Positions 7,120 through 15,824 of a stretch of DNA of 64,000 bases are shown here, piece by piece. Position 1 is the stretch's first letter, and each line of letters starts with the position of its first letter. The position numbers and the translations under genes are program-made. This stretch comes from Nitrococcus mobilis Nb-231 (lineage in GTDB: Bacteria; Pseudomonadota; Gammaproteobacteria; Nitrococcales; Nitrococcaceae). The notes under the pieces are model-generated. The model had not been told where the DNA came from. It saw only the letters and a program-made list of their open reading frames with translations, and ran no database searches. The stretch spans positions 2,490,342-2,554,341 of the forward strand of contig NZ_CH672427.1 of the NCBI RefSeq assembly GCF_000153205.1, given 5' to 3'.

Positions 7120-8952
7120 TTACTCATCCAAGCGGTGTCGGCCGGGTCCGTCGGCGCGTTGCTTGGCTGGACCACGGGCACAGGCGAGGTTGTTGGCGGT
7201 ATTAATGAGTGCGATGTGGGAAAAGGCCTGCGGAAAGTTGCCGAGCTGGCGGCCGATGCGCGGGTCGTACTCTTCGGCCAGCAGGCCGAGGTCGTTGCGC
7301 AGGCTGAGCAGGCGTTCGAATAAGGCGACCGCATCACCGTAGCGGCCCAACATGACGTAAGCATCGGCCAGCCAAAAGCTGCAGGCGAGGAAAACACCTT
7401 CGTCACCCGGCAGCCCGTCGGGGCTATCCTCGGCGCGGTAACGAAGTACCAAGCCATCGACGATGAGCTCTCGCTCGATGGCCTCGACGGTCGTCCGGAA
7501 GCGCTCGTCCTGGGGCGGCAAGAAGCCGACCTCAGCCATCAGCAGTATGGACGCATCCAGTGCCTCGCCGCCGTAATATTGGACGAAGGCGCGTTTGTCG
7601 GCGTTCCAGCCGTTGCGGCAGATATCAGTATGGATTTCCTCACGCACCGCACGCCAGCGCTCGACCGGGCCGGACAGGCCGAAATTTTCCACCGCCTTGA
7701 CCGCGCGATCGAAGGCAGTCCAGCACATCAGTCGGGAGTGGGTGAAGTGGCGCTGGCCACCGCGCACTTCCCAAATTCCCTCGTCGGGTTGGTTCCAGTC
7801 CTGCTCCAGCTGCCGCAATATCGTTTTTTGCAGTCGCCAGCTGTGTTCGCTGTGCTCGAACTGGAGCTTGCGCCCGGCGTGTAGAACGTCCATCAACTCG
7901 CCGGGCACATCAAGCTGACGCTGCTTGAAGGCGGCATTGCCGATGCGCACGGGCCGGCTGTGCTCGTAGCCCGGCAGCCAGGGCAGCTCGACTTCGGTCA
8001 ACCGGCGCTCGCCGCTCAGACCGTACATGATCTGCAATTGTTTGGGGTCACCGGCGGCCGCGCGCAGCAGCCACTCCCGCCACGCATAGGCCTCTTGGCG
8101 ATAACCCGAGCTGACCAGAGCATAGAGTGTCAAGGTCGCATCCCGAATCCAGCAGAAACGGTAGTCCCAGTTGCGTGTGCCCCCCAAATGCTCGGGCAAT
8201 GACGTGGTGGGTGCGGCGACGATGCCGCCGGTGGGGCTGAAAGTAAGAGTTTTGAGCGTGATCAGCGAGCGGGTGACCGCCTCATACCAAGGATGCTCTT
8301 CGGCACAGTCGAATTGGCACCGTCCGATCCAAGTGTGCCAGCGCGCGGTGGTTTCCTCGAGCCGGGTTTGGGCGTTCGCCGCGGGGCGTGCCGAGCGGTG
8401 CGAGAGATGATATGCCAACGTGAACGGAATAACGGCCTCGCCGCCGACGCTGAATTCCGCGACGGTGGTGAAGTTCTGGCCTTTGAGTTCGACCGGGGTG
8501 TGCAGTTGCAGGGCATCCGGTCCGGCGACGGCGCTCAGACCGTATTCCTGGCTGCGCACCCAAGGTACCACCTGGCCATAGCCAAGCCGTAGGCAGAGCT
8601 CCATGCGCATGCGCACGTGGCCTGCATCCCCGCGCACCAGGCGTATCACGTCGACGTAGTGCTCGTCGTCGGTGAACGGCATGAAGTCGATCAACGTGAC
8701 TTTGCCCTCGGCGGTTTCAAAGCATGTTTCGAGAATCGCGGTCTGGGGCCGGTAACGGCGGGTGACGCATTTGAGAGCGTCGGCCGGCGCAATGCGCCAA
8801 TAACCATGCTCGGGCCCGCCCAGCAGCGCTGCGCAGCAGGCATCGCTGTCAAAGCGCGGCAAGCACAGCCAATCGATGGCGCCGTCGCGCGCCACCAGCG
8901 CGCCGCTCACGGTATTGCCGATGAAGCCGTAGTCCTCGATTGCTTTGCTCAT
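7120..8952 (-). CDS. Glycoside hydrolase family 15 protein (trehalase/glucoamylase type)
   Basis: A 610-residue intracellular enzyme of the bacterial GH15 type, whose members hydrolyse trehalose or alpha-glucans by inversion. The N-terminal motif IEDYGFIGN plus DWLCLPRFDS is typical of the trehalase-like branch. Active-site blocks are NWDYRFCWIRDA near residue 260 and DEGVFLACSFWLADAY near 515; the latter should hold the catalytic glutamate. No signal peptide is seen. The ATG at 8952 is chosen because family proteins begin about five residues before the YGFIGN motif and a GAGG lies upstream; an ATG at 8985 would add 11 residues. Choice between trehalase and glucodextranase activity is not possible here. 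Confidence 0.88.
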   Translation of the reverse strand: MSKAIEDYGFIGNTVSGALVARDGAIDWLCLPRFDSDACCAALLGGPEHGYWRIAPADALKCVTRRYRPQTAILETCFETAEGKVTLIDFMPFTDDEHYVDVIRLVRGDAGHVRMRMELCLRLGYGQVVPWVRSQEYGLSAVAGPDALQLHTPVELKGQNFTTVAEFSVGGEAVIPFTLAYHLSHRSARPAANAQTRLEETTARWHTWIGRCQFDCAEEHPWYEAVTRSLITLKTLTFSPTGGIVAAPTTSLPEHLGGTRNWDYRFCWIRDATLTLYALVSSGYRQEAYAWREWLLRAAAGDPKQLQIMYGLSGERRLTEVELPWLPGYEHSRPVRIGNAAFKQRQLDVPGELMDVLHAGRKLQFEHSEHSWRLQKTILRQLEQDWNQPDEGIWEVRGGQRHFTHSRLMCWTAFDRAVKAVENFGLSGPVERWRAVREEIHTDICRNGWNADKRAFVQYYGGEALDASILLMAEVGFLPPQDERFRTTVEAIERELIVDGLVLRYRAEDSPDGLPGDEGVFLACSFWLADAYVMLGRYGDAVALFERLLSLRNDLGLLAEEYDPRIGRQLGNFPQAFSHIALINTANNLACARGPAKQRADGPGRHRLDE

Positions 8953-9085
8953 GCCTGATTTGCCCTCTCGTTCTTCATAGGCCAACGTAAGCGCGAAATA
9001 GCTGTACCTCTAAGTCGAATGGCATTCGAGTGTGGTTGTTTCTGGACAAGATCGGCGAAAGGTGTCGCCGGCTTCCCGAAGTATT

Positions 9086-11251
9086 TCAGAACTCCAACCG
9101 CGCGCCAGCGGTGAATGCGTAATACCGGGTATCCGAGCGGCCTTCAAACCACTCCGTGAAAAGGAACGCGGAGAGCCCGTGCGGAAAAACGGCGCTCGCG
9201 CCAAATCCGAGATTGAAGTAGTTGCGGTCCGGCTCGTCGGTGCGTACGGAAAAGTGTTGGCCCGTGGGGTCGTTGAGAAAGCGCGCGTCGATGAAGCGCT
9301 GATCGTTTAGAAACTCATGCGCCCAACCCACCCGAAAGGTCGGGGAGATCACACCGGTGCCCGTCGAGATGGCGTAGGTGAGCTGTGTCGCGAGCTCGGT
9401 AACCAGCGAGTCGATCGTCTGATTGCCGATCCGGAGCAGCGTGCCGGAACCAGGCGCCCCGGAATCCGAGGCCTTCTCTTTGTAGCCGTCGATGCCGGTG
9501 TTGAGGTAGGTTATCCGCCCTTGCAGCGCCACTGTCAGCGCCTGATAGGTGAGATCGTATCCGCCGTTGAGGTTTGCTCCGAACTGGTTGCCGTTGGTAT
9601 CTCCGCGGGCGAGCTGGCGCGCGGCCCCGAGCGTTACATCGCGGGTGGAGTCGTACTGATTGTGGCTGTAGGTCAGCGCGCCGCTGACGTAATAGCGCTC
9701 GGGGAAATAGTATTTGCCATAGAGCGTCGTCGTGAGCGCTGTGGCATCAGATTCGCCGGCATTGCCATTCACATCGGCGGCGCTGTCGGCATAGCCCAAT
9801 GCCCCGCCGAGCACGAGGTTATCCCAGAAGCGGTAGTCGGCACCGACGGTGATATCCCAAGCGTTCGACTCAAAACCTTGCTCGTTGCCGGTCCCGTCAC
9901 GCTCAAGGATACTGAAATTGCCGGTGACAAAGGCGCTGAACCGGCCCAGGTCCAGGATATCGCCGGCGCCACCGCCAAGAAGGCGCTCGGCGGCCTGCTG
10001 CAGTACGCTGCCGGGCAGGTTCTGGCCGGCTACAGTGAGATTGATTCCGGAGATATCGACACCGCCGCCGTCACGCGGAAGCATGGTCAGGCGTCGGTAG
10101 ATGCTTGTCTGGTGCTGATGAAGCAATCCGAGTGCCGTGCGGCCCTGTATTGCCACCTCCTCGGGGGCGAGCTGATCGAGGGCGGCACCGGGGTTGTCCG
10201 AGTTCTGTACGCTCGTACAGGAGGCGAGCAGATCTTCTTGTCCGGCCGACCGGCCATCTTCCGGGGTCGCTGCGATAGCTTCGCACGCCCCCTGCAGGGC
10301 GTTAGCGACGCTTGCCTGGTTGGGGTTGAGCCCTGAAATACCGGTTAGGTCGAGTTCAGTGCCTATTGTGACGGACACGGTGGACGCGTTGCCCCGTGCG
10401 TCCTCCAGGGTGATCTCGCCAGTAAAAGTCTCTCCGGTCTGCGCGTCGGCGGGTACGGTAAAGCGGAAGGTTACCTCGCCGCTTGAGGCGTTGACGGTTG
10501 TGGGGGCCACCTCGCCGATGTCGGTCGAGACCGTGATCGGGGGGCTGTCGTCTGTCACCGTAAAGGTACTCTCTACGGTCTGGGCCGGCTGTCCCTGCAG
10601 GGAGATGTCCGACGCCGTGGGTTCCGTCGTGTCGTCGTCATCGTCGATGGAAAGGGTCACCGCGTCACCGGCATCGAAGGTTCCGGGGCAGAAGCTGCTG
10701 GTATCGTCGTTAATCGTGCTTGCGGGCCCGGTATTCAGGTTTGTGAGCTCGAGCGTGATCTCCTCTGTCGGCTCGATCTCGGTGTCATCGTTGACGGTAA
10801 TGGTCAGGGCCTGCGTAGCCGTGGCGCCACCGCTACTCTCACTCTGAGCGCTTGGGACGTCGATCGAGATGCTGGTCGGGCTGATGGAATAGTCGGTGCC
10901 TTGAGTGGCCGTCCCGCTTGTTGCGATATCCGCGGTAAACCGACAGTTGCTGGTGTTTTCCGTAAGCGTCAACTCCGCCGTAAGCTCGGTTGTGCCCGAC
11001 CCTTCGGCTAGCGTCGTATTGCTCGGCGGGATGATGCGGAGGGTGGCCGCGGGCAGCACGCCCGGCAGCAGCAGCGCCATAAGGCCAATGGTTGCAATCA
11101 GTCGGAGGAAATGCGGGTGTGGGAGTGGGGATGGACGCAGGGTCCGGCAGACACGCCAATCCCAATCTGATCGGCTGCGAAGTGCAGGGGCCATTGTGGT
11201 CCCTACTACTAATACTAAACGCACTGCATCTGCTGAGCAGAAACCTTTCAT
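9086..11251 (-). CDS. Autotransporter with Calx-beta-like passenger
   Basis: A 721-residue outer-membrane protein. A long signal region ends in the hydrophobic stretch FLRLIATIGLMALLLPGVLP (about residues 46-65). The passenger then shows Calx-beta-type beta-sandwich repeats: pairs such as TLAEGSGTTELTAELTL and ITVNDDTEIEPTEEITLEL, with acidic loops (SIDDDDDTTEP) that could bind calcium. The last ~270 residues form an autotransporter beta-barrel ending in the typical terminal phenylalanine (AFTAGARLEF). The ATG at 11251 has a GGGGGAAAC purine stretch upstream; a GTG at 11299 would add 16 residues. A passenger this short may act as an adhesin or stay on the cell surface. No protease motif is seen. 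Confidence 0.82.
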   Translation of the reverse strand: MKGFCSADAVRLVLVVGTTMAPALRSRSDWDWRVCRTLRPSPLPHPHFLRLIATIGLMALLLPGVLPAATLRIIPPSNTTLAEGSGTTELTAELTLTENTSNCRFTADIATSGTATQGTDYSISPTSISIDVPSAQSESSGGATATQALTITVNDDTEIEPTEEITLELTNLNTGPASTINDDTSSFCPGTFDAGDAVTLSIDDDDDTTEPTASDISLQGQPAQTVESTFTVTDDSPPITVSTDIGEVAPTTVNASSGEVTFRFTVPADAQTGETFTGEITLEDARGNASTVSVTIGTELDLTGISGLNPNQASVANALQGACEAIAATPEDGRSAGQEDLLASCTSVQNSDNPGAALDQLAPEEVAIQGRTALGLLHQHQTSIYRRLTMLPRDGGGVDISGINLTVAGQNLPGSVLQQAAERLLGGGAGDILDLGRFSAFVTGNFSILERDGTGNEQGFESNAWDITVGADYRFWDNLVLGGALGYADSAADVNGNAGESDATALTTTLYGKYYFPERYYVSGALTYSHNQYDSTRDVTLGAARQLARGDTNGNQFGANLNGGYDLTYQALTVALQGRITYLNTGIDGYKEKASDSGAPGSGTLLRIGNQTIDSLVTELATQLTYAISTGTGVISPTFRVGWAHEFLNDQRFIDARFLNDPTGQHFSVRTDEPDRNYFNLGFGASAVFPHGLSAFLFTEWFEGRSDTRYYAFTAGARLEF

Positions 11252-11377
11252 TTTTTTGTTTCCCCCCGGTGGTTCCCTGGCGCAGGCTCTGTGCGGCACG
11301 GCGCAATACCGGCAAGGTGTCCCGGATTCTTATATTTAGTAGTCGAGTCGACCGGCTGTACTCCCCTCCTTGATGTG

Positions 11378-11405
11378 AGCATAGCAAAGAGGTCGAAAAT
11401 GACAG
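11378..11405 (-). promoter_or_regulatory. Likely sigma-70 promoter of the autotransporter gene
   Basis: On the minus strand CTGTCA (11405-11400) is followed after 16 bp by TATGCT (11383-11378), with an extended -10 TGC directly before it. It would start transcription near 11371, about 120 bp before the autotransporter ATG. The -35 lies inside the palindrome listed next. Confidence 0.45.
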
Positions 11406-11411
11406 CTGTCA
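11400..11411. promoter_or_regulatory. 12 bp perfect palindrome, candidate operator
   Basis: TGACAGCTGTCA is a perfect palindrome that covers the -35 hexamer of the proposed autotransporter promoter. A dimeric repressor bound here would block RNA polymerase. The regulator is not encoded in this window as far as can be seen. Confidence 0.4.
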
Positions 11412-11598
11412 GGAGAAAACAAGCTGATTTTGCGTGTTTTTTCCGTGCTGAACGAGCCGCGCCACAAGGCAGGTTGCTAGTGCGTGCAGACATGGGCTGG
11501 AACTTGCGCTAATCCCCCACTAGACTTCAACAGGGTTGTTAACCCAAGTTGAATACCCAAATTCGAACTATCCCTGTTATCAATAAATTATCATTTTT

Positions 11599-11634
11599 AA
11601 AAACGGCGAGTGGTGCTAGAACACCGCTGTTTTT
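11599..11634. terminator. Bidirectional intrinsic terminator-like hairpin
   Basis: AAAAACGGCG (11599-11608) pairs with CGCTGTTTTT (11625-11634), nine of ten bases plus one G-U pair. The A tract on the left and T tract on the right make it a terminator in either direction. No protein gene ends here on either strand, so it may close a small RNA or a decayed gene, or insulate the T6SS locus from the autotransporter. Confidence 0.6.
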
Positions 11635-12004
11635 ATGTTTTTCGGAGCCGGCAAGGGGGCCTTGTGGAGATCCGCTACAGACAGAGTCAGCGACGCTAGC
11701 CGAGTCTGGCTTGCGGCGCAACCCCTAAACATAGCACCCCCCGATTATGGCGCGACATTCACCAGGCGGGGCCTTGCATTCGTTCAATCAAATGTTTACG
11801 GCTGGATCCACCCCGAAATCGGGTCAAAATCGGGGAGGGAGTGTTAAACTTGAGCTAAAGTGGCGGAGCAGGGGATTCCGCTGACATGTAGGGCTGAAAA
11901 GGGTGAACGGAGTGGCTCAGTCGGCCAGGGTTGTTTTGCAGGGTCGTCCGTGCTCGTGGACTTCCGGGCGGTGTTGCGGCCGGACCGGGGACGGATGACG
12001 GATT

Positions 12005-14194
12005 ATGAGTATAACAGAAAGAATATTCTTCCAAGTCCAGCGCGAGATTTCGCTGGCGACGCCGTTGGGCGAGGATGTACTGGGTTTACGCCGGCTGGAG
12101 GCAAGCGAGGAACTGGGCCGCCCGTTCAGCTACGATCTCGACTTGCTTAGCCCGGATCCGGAGATCCGTCATCAGGATCTACTGGGCGAGAACGTAACCA
12201 TCCGCCTGAAGCGCTCCGATGGCGGCAAGCGGTTCTTCAATGGCCATATCGCCCAGTTCATACTACTCGGCTACGAAGGTCAGTTCGCACACTATCGGGC
12301 AACCGTGGTTCCATGGCTTTGGTTCCTTGGCCGCGCATCCGACTGCCGGATTTTCCAAGAGAAGAGCATCCCCCAAATCGTCACCTCTGTATTCCGAGAG
12401 CATGGATTTACCGATTTCGAAGAGCCACTGACCGAGTCGTATGAGCCGCTCGATTACGTCGTTCAGTACCGCGAAACTGATTTGAACTTTGTCAGCCGCC
12501 TCTTGGAGCAAGAGGGGATCTACTATTTTTTCCGCCACGAGGACGGTAAACACACACTAGTACTATGCGACTCTTACAGCTGCCACGAGGCCAGCGCCGG
12601 CTACGAGCAGATCCCCTTCTATCCGCGTGGCGAGGGCGTAGTGCGTGAGCAGGAGAGCCTCTGGGACTGGCGGGTCTCACAAGAGGTTCAGCCAGGTGCC
12701 TGCGCATTGAATGATTTCGACTTCAAAGCCCCGCGGAAGAGCCTGCGCGCGGTGTGCAGCAAGCCGCAAGGGCACAACCTGGCCGATTTTGAGGTTTACG
12801 ACTACCCGGGGGGCTATCTCGAGGCCGGAAATGGGGAGCGCTACGCGCGCATCCGCACGGAAGAGCGGCAGGCTGGATATGAGCTGATACGGGGCGAGGG
12901 CAACGTCCGCGGATTGAACGTGGGCGCACTTTTCGAGCTTGCCAACTACCCAAGAGCGGACCAGAACCGGGAATATCTGGTCGTCTCGGCAAGCTACGAG
13001 GTGGAATCGACCCCATTCGAGAGCGGGGCGGGCGTCAGTGCACCCGTGTATTGTTGCCGCTTCACCGCCACTGATGCCGGAACACCCTTCCGTCCACGTC
13101 GTGTCACCCCCAAACCCGTCGTGCAAGGGCCGCAGACGGCTATGGTCGTCGGCCAGGCAGGCGAAGAGATCTGGACCGATAAGCACGGCCGGGTAAAACT
13201 CCAGTTTCACTGGGATCGCTACGGCAAGGCGGACGAGAACAGCTCCTGCTGGGTGCGGGTGAGTCAACCTTGGGCCGGGAAAAACTGGGGAGCGGTTAAC
13301 ATTCCACGGATCGGCCAGGAGGTTATCGTCGAGTGCTTGGAAGGCGATCCGGACCGGCCGATCGTCACCGGGCGCGTCTATAACGGCGGTGCGATGGCGC
13401 CCTACGATTTACCGGGTCAGGCCATGGTCAGCGGCGTGAAGTCGAACTCCACGCCTGGCGGTGGGGGCTCGAACGAGCTCTCGATGGACGATTCCAAAGG
13501 CAAGGAGCGAGTGTATCTGCATGCGCAGAAGGACCAGGCCATCGCCGTGGAAAACGACGAGAGCCACACCGTTGGCCATGATCGCAGCAAGAACGTATCC
13601 AACGATGAGCAGACCTTTATCGGGAACGACCGGAGCGAAACGGTTGGCAGTAATGAGAACATCATAATTGGCGCTAACCGCACCGAGTCCGTAGGGGGCG
13701 ATGAAACCGTGAATATTGCCGGCAGTCGGACGCGCATGGTCAGTCGTAACGAGACGGTGACGGTCGCGCTCGCGCGCACCCACTCCGTCGGCGTGAACGA
13801 GATGATCAACGTCGGTGGGGCGCAGGAGACCAACGTCGGCGGTGGGCGAACGGTGATCGTGGGCGGCGCTCAGAGCACCAACATCGGCGCCCACAGGGAT
13901 GAGCGCGTTTTCGGCAACCACAGCGAGAGCGTGGGCGGTAGCCGCAGCAGCTCCGTCGGCGAGGATGACTCGCTCGCGGTGGACAAGGATCAGTCGATAT
14001 CGGTGGGAAAGAATCTAACGATCGAGGCGGGTGAGCAGGTCGTCATCAAGACCGGCAAGGCCAGCATCACCATGCAAAAAGACGGCACGATAACCATTCA
14101 AGGCAAGGACATCACCGTTAAGGGATCCGGCGAGATCAACATCAAGGCCGGCAAGAACGTTGTCATCAAAGGCCAGAAGGTTTTACAGAACTAA
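12005..14194 (+). CDS. vgrG: T6SS spike protein VgrG (TssI)
   Basis: VgrG trimers form the needle tip of the T6SS and carry effectors. This 729-residue protein has the gp27-like base (about 1-370), then the gp5 OB-fold with the family motif VGQAGEEIWTDKHGRVKLQFHW and WVRVSQPWAGKNWGA (about 375-450), and finally a long beta-helix. The helix is built from repeats of about eight to eleven residues of the type NDESHTVG, NDRSETVG, GDETVNIAG (coding DNA about 13540-13980), and ends in a lysine- and glycine-rich tip. There is no extra effector domain, so cargo is probably carried through the PAAR-like protein encoded four genes on. The ribosome site is weak (GGATGACGGATT). Confidence 0.95.
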   Translation: MSITERIFFQVQREISLATPLGEDVLGLRRLEASEELGRPFSYDLDLLSPDPEIRHQDLLGENVTIRLKRSDGGKRFFNGHIAQFILLGYEGQFAHYRATVVPWLWFLGRASDCRIFQEKSIPQIVTSVFREHGFTDFEEPLTESYEPLDYVVQYRETDLNFVSRLLEQEGIYYFFRHEDGKHTLVLCDSYSCHEASAGYEQIPFYPRGEGVVREQESLWDWRVSQEVQPGACALNDFDFKAPRKSLRAVCSKPQGHNLADFEVYDYPGGYLEAGNGERYARIRTEERQAGYELIRGEGNVRGLNVGALFELANYPRADQNREYLVVSASYEVESTPFESGAGVSAPVYCCRFTATDAGTPFRPRRVTPKPVVQGPQTAMVVGQAGEEIWTDKHGRVKLQFHWDRYGKADENSSCWVRVSQPWAGKNWGAVNIPRIGQEVIVECLEGDPDRPIVTGRVYNGGAMAPYDLPGQAMVSGVKSNSTPGGGGSNELSMDDSKGKERVYLHAQKDQAIAVENDESHTVGHDRSKNVSNDEQTFIGNDRSETVGSNENIIIGANRTESVGGDETVNIAGSRTRMVSRNETVTVALARTHSVGVNEMINVGGAQETNVGGGRTVIVGGAQSTNIGAHRDERVFGNHSESVGGSRSSSVGEDDSLAVDKDQSISVGKNLTIEAGEQVVIKTGKASITMQKDGTITIQGKDITVKGSGEINIKAGKNVVIKGQKVLQN

Positions 14195-14221
14195 ACAAAC
14201 AAAGACCTTGGGAGGCACGGC

Positions 14222-14698
14222 ATGGGCGACGAAGGTCTCGAAGTCGTTGGCGAGCGCCAGGTGTCGGGGCAGAGCCGGCGGATCGACGGCGTGGTGATTG
14301 GTATGCTCGTCAGTTTTAGCGCCGACGGCGAGCCTGTGGTGGCCTTTCCGGGCAATGCGGCCGAGACCGGTGTTGGGGCGCGTACGGCGGTCAAGCTCAG
14401 CAACGACGATATCGGATGCGAGCTCGCGCTCATGTTTGAGCGTGGCGATCCGGCACGTCCGCTGGTCATGGGCCGGCTGTACCGTCCCGATGCGCTGTCG
14501 CAAGAGCTGCCCCGGATCACCGCGGAGGCCGACGGCGAGCGCCTGGAGCTGCGTGCGGGCCGGGAGATCGTGCTGCGTTGCGGCCGTGCCAGCATCACGC
14601 TGACGCGCGCCGGCAAGATCTTGCTTCGCGGCGCCTATCTGCTGAGCCGTTCTTCGGGTGTGAATCGCATCAAGGGCGGCTCGGTGCAGATCAACTGA
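14222..14698 (+). CDS. DUF6484 domain protein of T6SS spike loci
   Basis: A 158-residue protein with an OB-fold-like core (GVVIGMLVSFSADGEPVVAFP, then LALMFERGDPARPLVMGRLY). It closely resembles the gp5-like middle of VgrG and ends with a short beta-helix start (RAGKILLRGAYLLS). This matches DUF6484 proteins, which are commonly found after vgrG and before DUF2169 genes. It begins 27 bp after vgrG with a GGGAGG ribosome site, so the two are cotranscribed. Its role is not established; stabilising or extending the spike, or handing cargo to VgrG, is inferred. Confidence 0.75.
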   Translation: MGDEGLEVVGERQVSGQSRRIDGVVIGMLVSFSADGEPVVAFPGNAAETGVGARTAVKLSNDDIGCELALMFERGDPARPLVMGRLYRPDALSQELPRITAEADGERLELRAGREIVLRCGRASITLTRAGKILLRGAYLLSRSSGVNRIKGGSVQIN

Positions 14699-14708
14699 GC
14701 CCGTTGCC

Positions 14709-15824
14709 GTGGAGCTGATCAACGCCACAAAGATGCAGGCCGGCTACACGCTCGGCATGGAGCCAAGCGGTCGGGAGCATCTGGTCGTGGTGGTCAAGGG
14801 GACGTTCGAATTGCCGCGCCGCAACGAGGCGCCGCGCCTGGCCGAAGATCAACTGGCGCTGGTCGATGCGGATACGTTCACCGGCGAGCCCGGTTTCTCG
14901 GCGCCGGTGCTCGAGGCCGACTATGCACCCTGGAAGCCGCGCTGCGACGTGTTGCTCACCGGCAGCGCCTATGCGCCGGGCGGGCGGCCCGTGACCCACG
15001 TTCCGGTGGGGTTGCAGGTCGGTAGTACGCAAAAGGCGTTCAATGTGGTCGGCGACCGCGTCTGGGAGGCTGGGTTGGTGGCCATCAGCCCGGGTCCGCC
15101 TCGGGAGTTCACCGTGATGCCGGTTAGTTATGACCGCGCCTTCGGCGGCTTGGACAACTTCCATCCGGATGAGAGCAAGCACTCGGCCTACATGGCCAAC
15201 CCGGTCGGCCGGGGCTATCACCGCAAGCTCAAGGGCTCGCTCATCGACGGCACGCCCATGCCGAACACCGAGGAGTCGGGGCGCCGGGTGAAGATGCCGA
15301 ACCTCGCCTACCGTCCCATGGCCTTCGGCCCGCTAGGGCGTGGTTGGGAGTCGCGGCTCGGCTACGCCGGCACCTACGACCAGCACTGGCTCGACAATAT
15401 TTTTCCCTTCCTGCCTTCCGATTTCCGGGACGAATACTACCAGGCCGCGCCTGCCGATCAGCAGATCCCTTACCCGCAGGGCGGCGAGTCGGTGGCCCTG
15501 CTCAACCTGACCCCGGAAGGACGCACCGCCTTCCACCTGCCCGCGATCGAGGTGCCGGTGGTGTTCTTTCGCAAGCAGGGCGATCGGCACGAGACTCATG
15601 CGGTCGTCGACACTATCGCACTCGCCCCCGATGCCGGGCTTTTCACCATGACCTGGCGCGCCAGCATTCCCCTGCGGCGCAACATCTTCGAAGTCCCCCA
15701 AGTGTTGGCCGGCAAGATGTCCCGCGCCTGGTGGCGCGCACGTGAACTGGGCAAGACGTATTACCCGTCCTTAGCCGCATGGGTGCACGCCAAGCGATCG
15801 GGGGAAGAGGGTGACGAGTCATGA
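14709..15824 (+). CDS. DUF2169 T6SS adaptor/chaperone
   Basis: DUF2169 proteins act as adaptors for PAAR or DUF4150 effectors, as described for TecT of Pseudomonas aeruginosa and for the protein paired with Tde2 in Agrobacterium. The 371-residue protein carries the typical blocks KGTFELPR, DYAPWKPRCDVLLTGSAYAPGG, SYDRAFGG and NPVGRGY, with RPMAFGPLGRGWESRLGYAGTY cut here into RPMAFGPLGRGW and RLGYAGTYD. The start is GTG ten bases after the previous stop. Its end overlaps the next start by four bases (ATGA), so it is coupled to the thiolase-fold gene. The context suggests that it loads the DUF4150 protein onto VgrG. Confidence 0.85.
   Translation: MELINATKMQAGYTLGMEPSGREHLVVVVKGTFELPRRNEAPRLAEDQLALVDADTFTGEPGFSAPVLEADYAPWKPRCDVLLTGSAYAPGGRPVTHVPVGLQVGSTQKAFNVVGDRVWEAGLVAISPGPPREFTVMPVSYDRAFGGLDNFHPDESKHSAYMANPVGRGYHRKLKGSLIDGTPMPNTEESGRRVKMPNLAYRPMAFGPLGRGWESRLGYAGTYDQHWLDNIFPFLPSDFRDEYYQAAPADQQIPYPQGGESVALLNLTPEGRTAFHLPAIEVPVVFFRKQGDRHETHAVVDTIALAPDAGLFTMTWRASIPLRRNIFEVPQVLAGKMSRAWWRARELGKTYYPSLAAWVHAKRSGEEGDES

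Larger units (their letters stand above)
11300..12004. other. 700 bp non-coding region between the autotransporter and vgrG
   Basis: No convincing gene is found here. Its left part holds the likely autotransporter promoter with a 12 bp palindrome (11378-11411). An AT-rich patch at about 11550-11640 carries a strong hairpin with A and T tracts. The right part (11640-12000) is GC-rich and featureless apart from a short repeat, AAATCGGG and AAATCGGGG near 11816-11835. No sigma-54 type promoter was found before vgrG. Confidence 0.6.

Noticed and set aside
9317..10336. Long open frame of 339 codons on the plus strand
   Set aside because: It lies wholly opposite the autotransporter gene, which has a clear signal, repeats and barrel; the plus-strand frame has no recognisable domain and reflects GC-rich codon bias.
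11248..11493. Small minus-strand frame of 81 codons after an AAGGAGG sequence near the autotransporter promoter
   Set aside because: The Shine-Dalgarno-like sequence is not followed by a start codon at a usable distance and the product looks like random sequence.
12677..13267. Open frame of 196 codons on the minus strand within vgrG
   Set aside because: Shadow of the gp27/gp5 part of vgrG; no domain or translation signal.
13540..13980. Repeated DNA inside vgrG that could be taken for a CRISPR-like or tandem-repeat array
   Set aside because: The periodicity is in the protein (beta-helix turns); there are no identical repeats with unique spacers.
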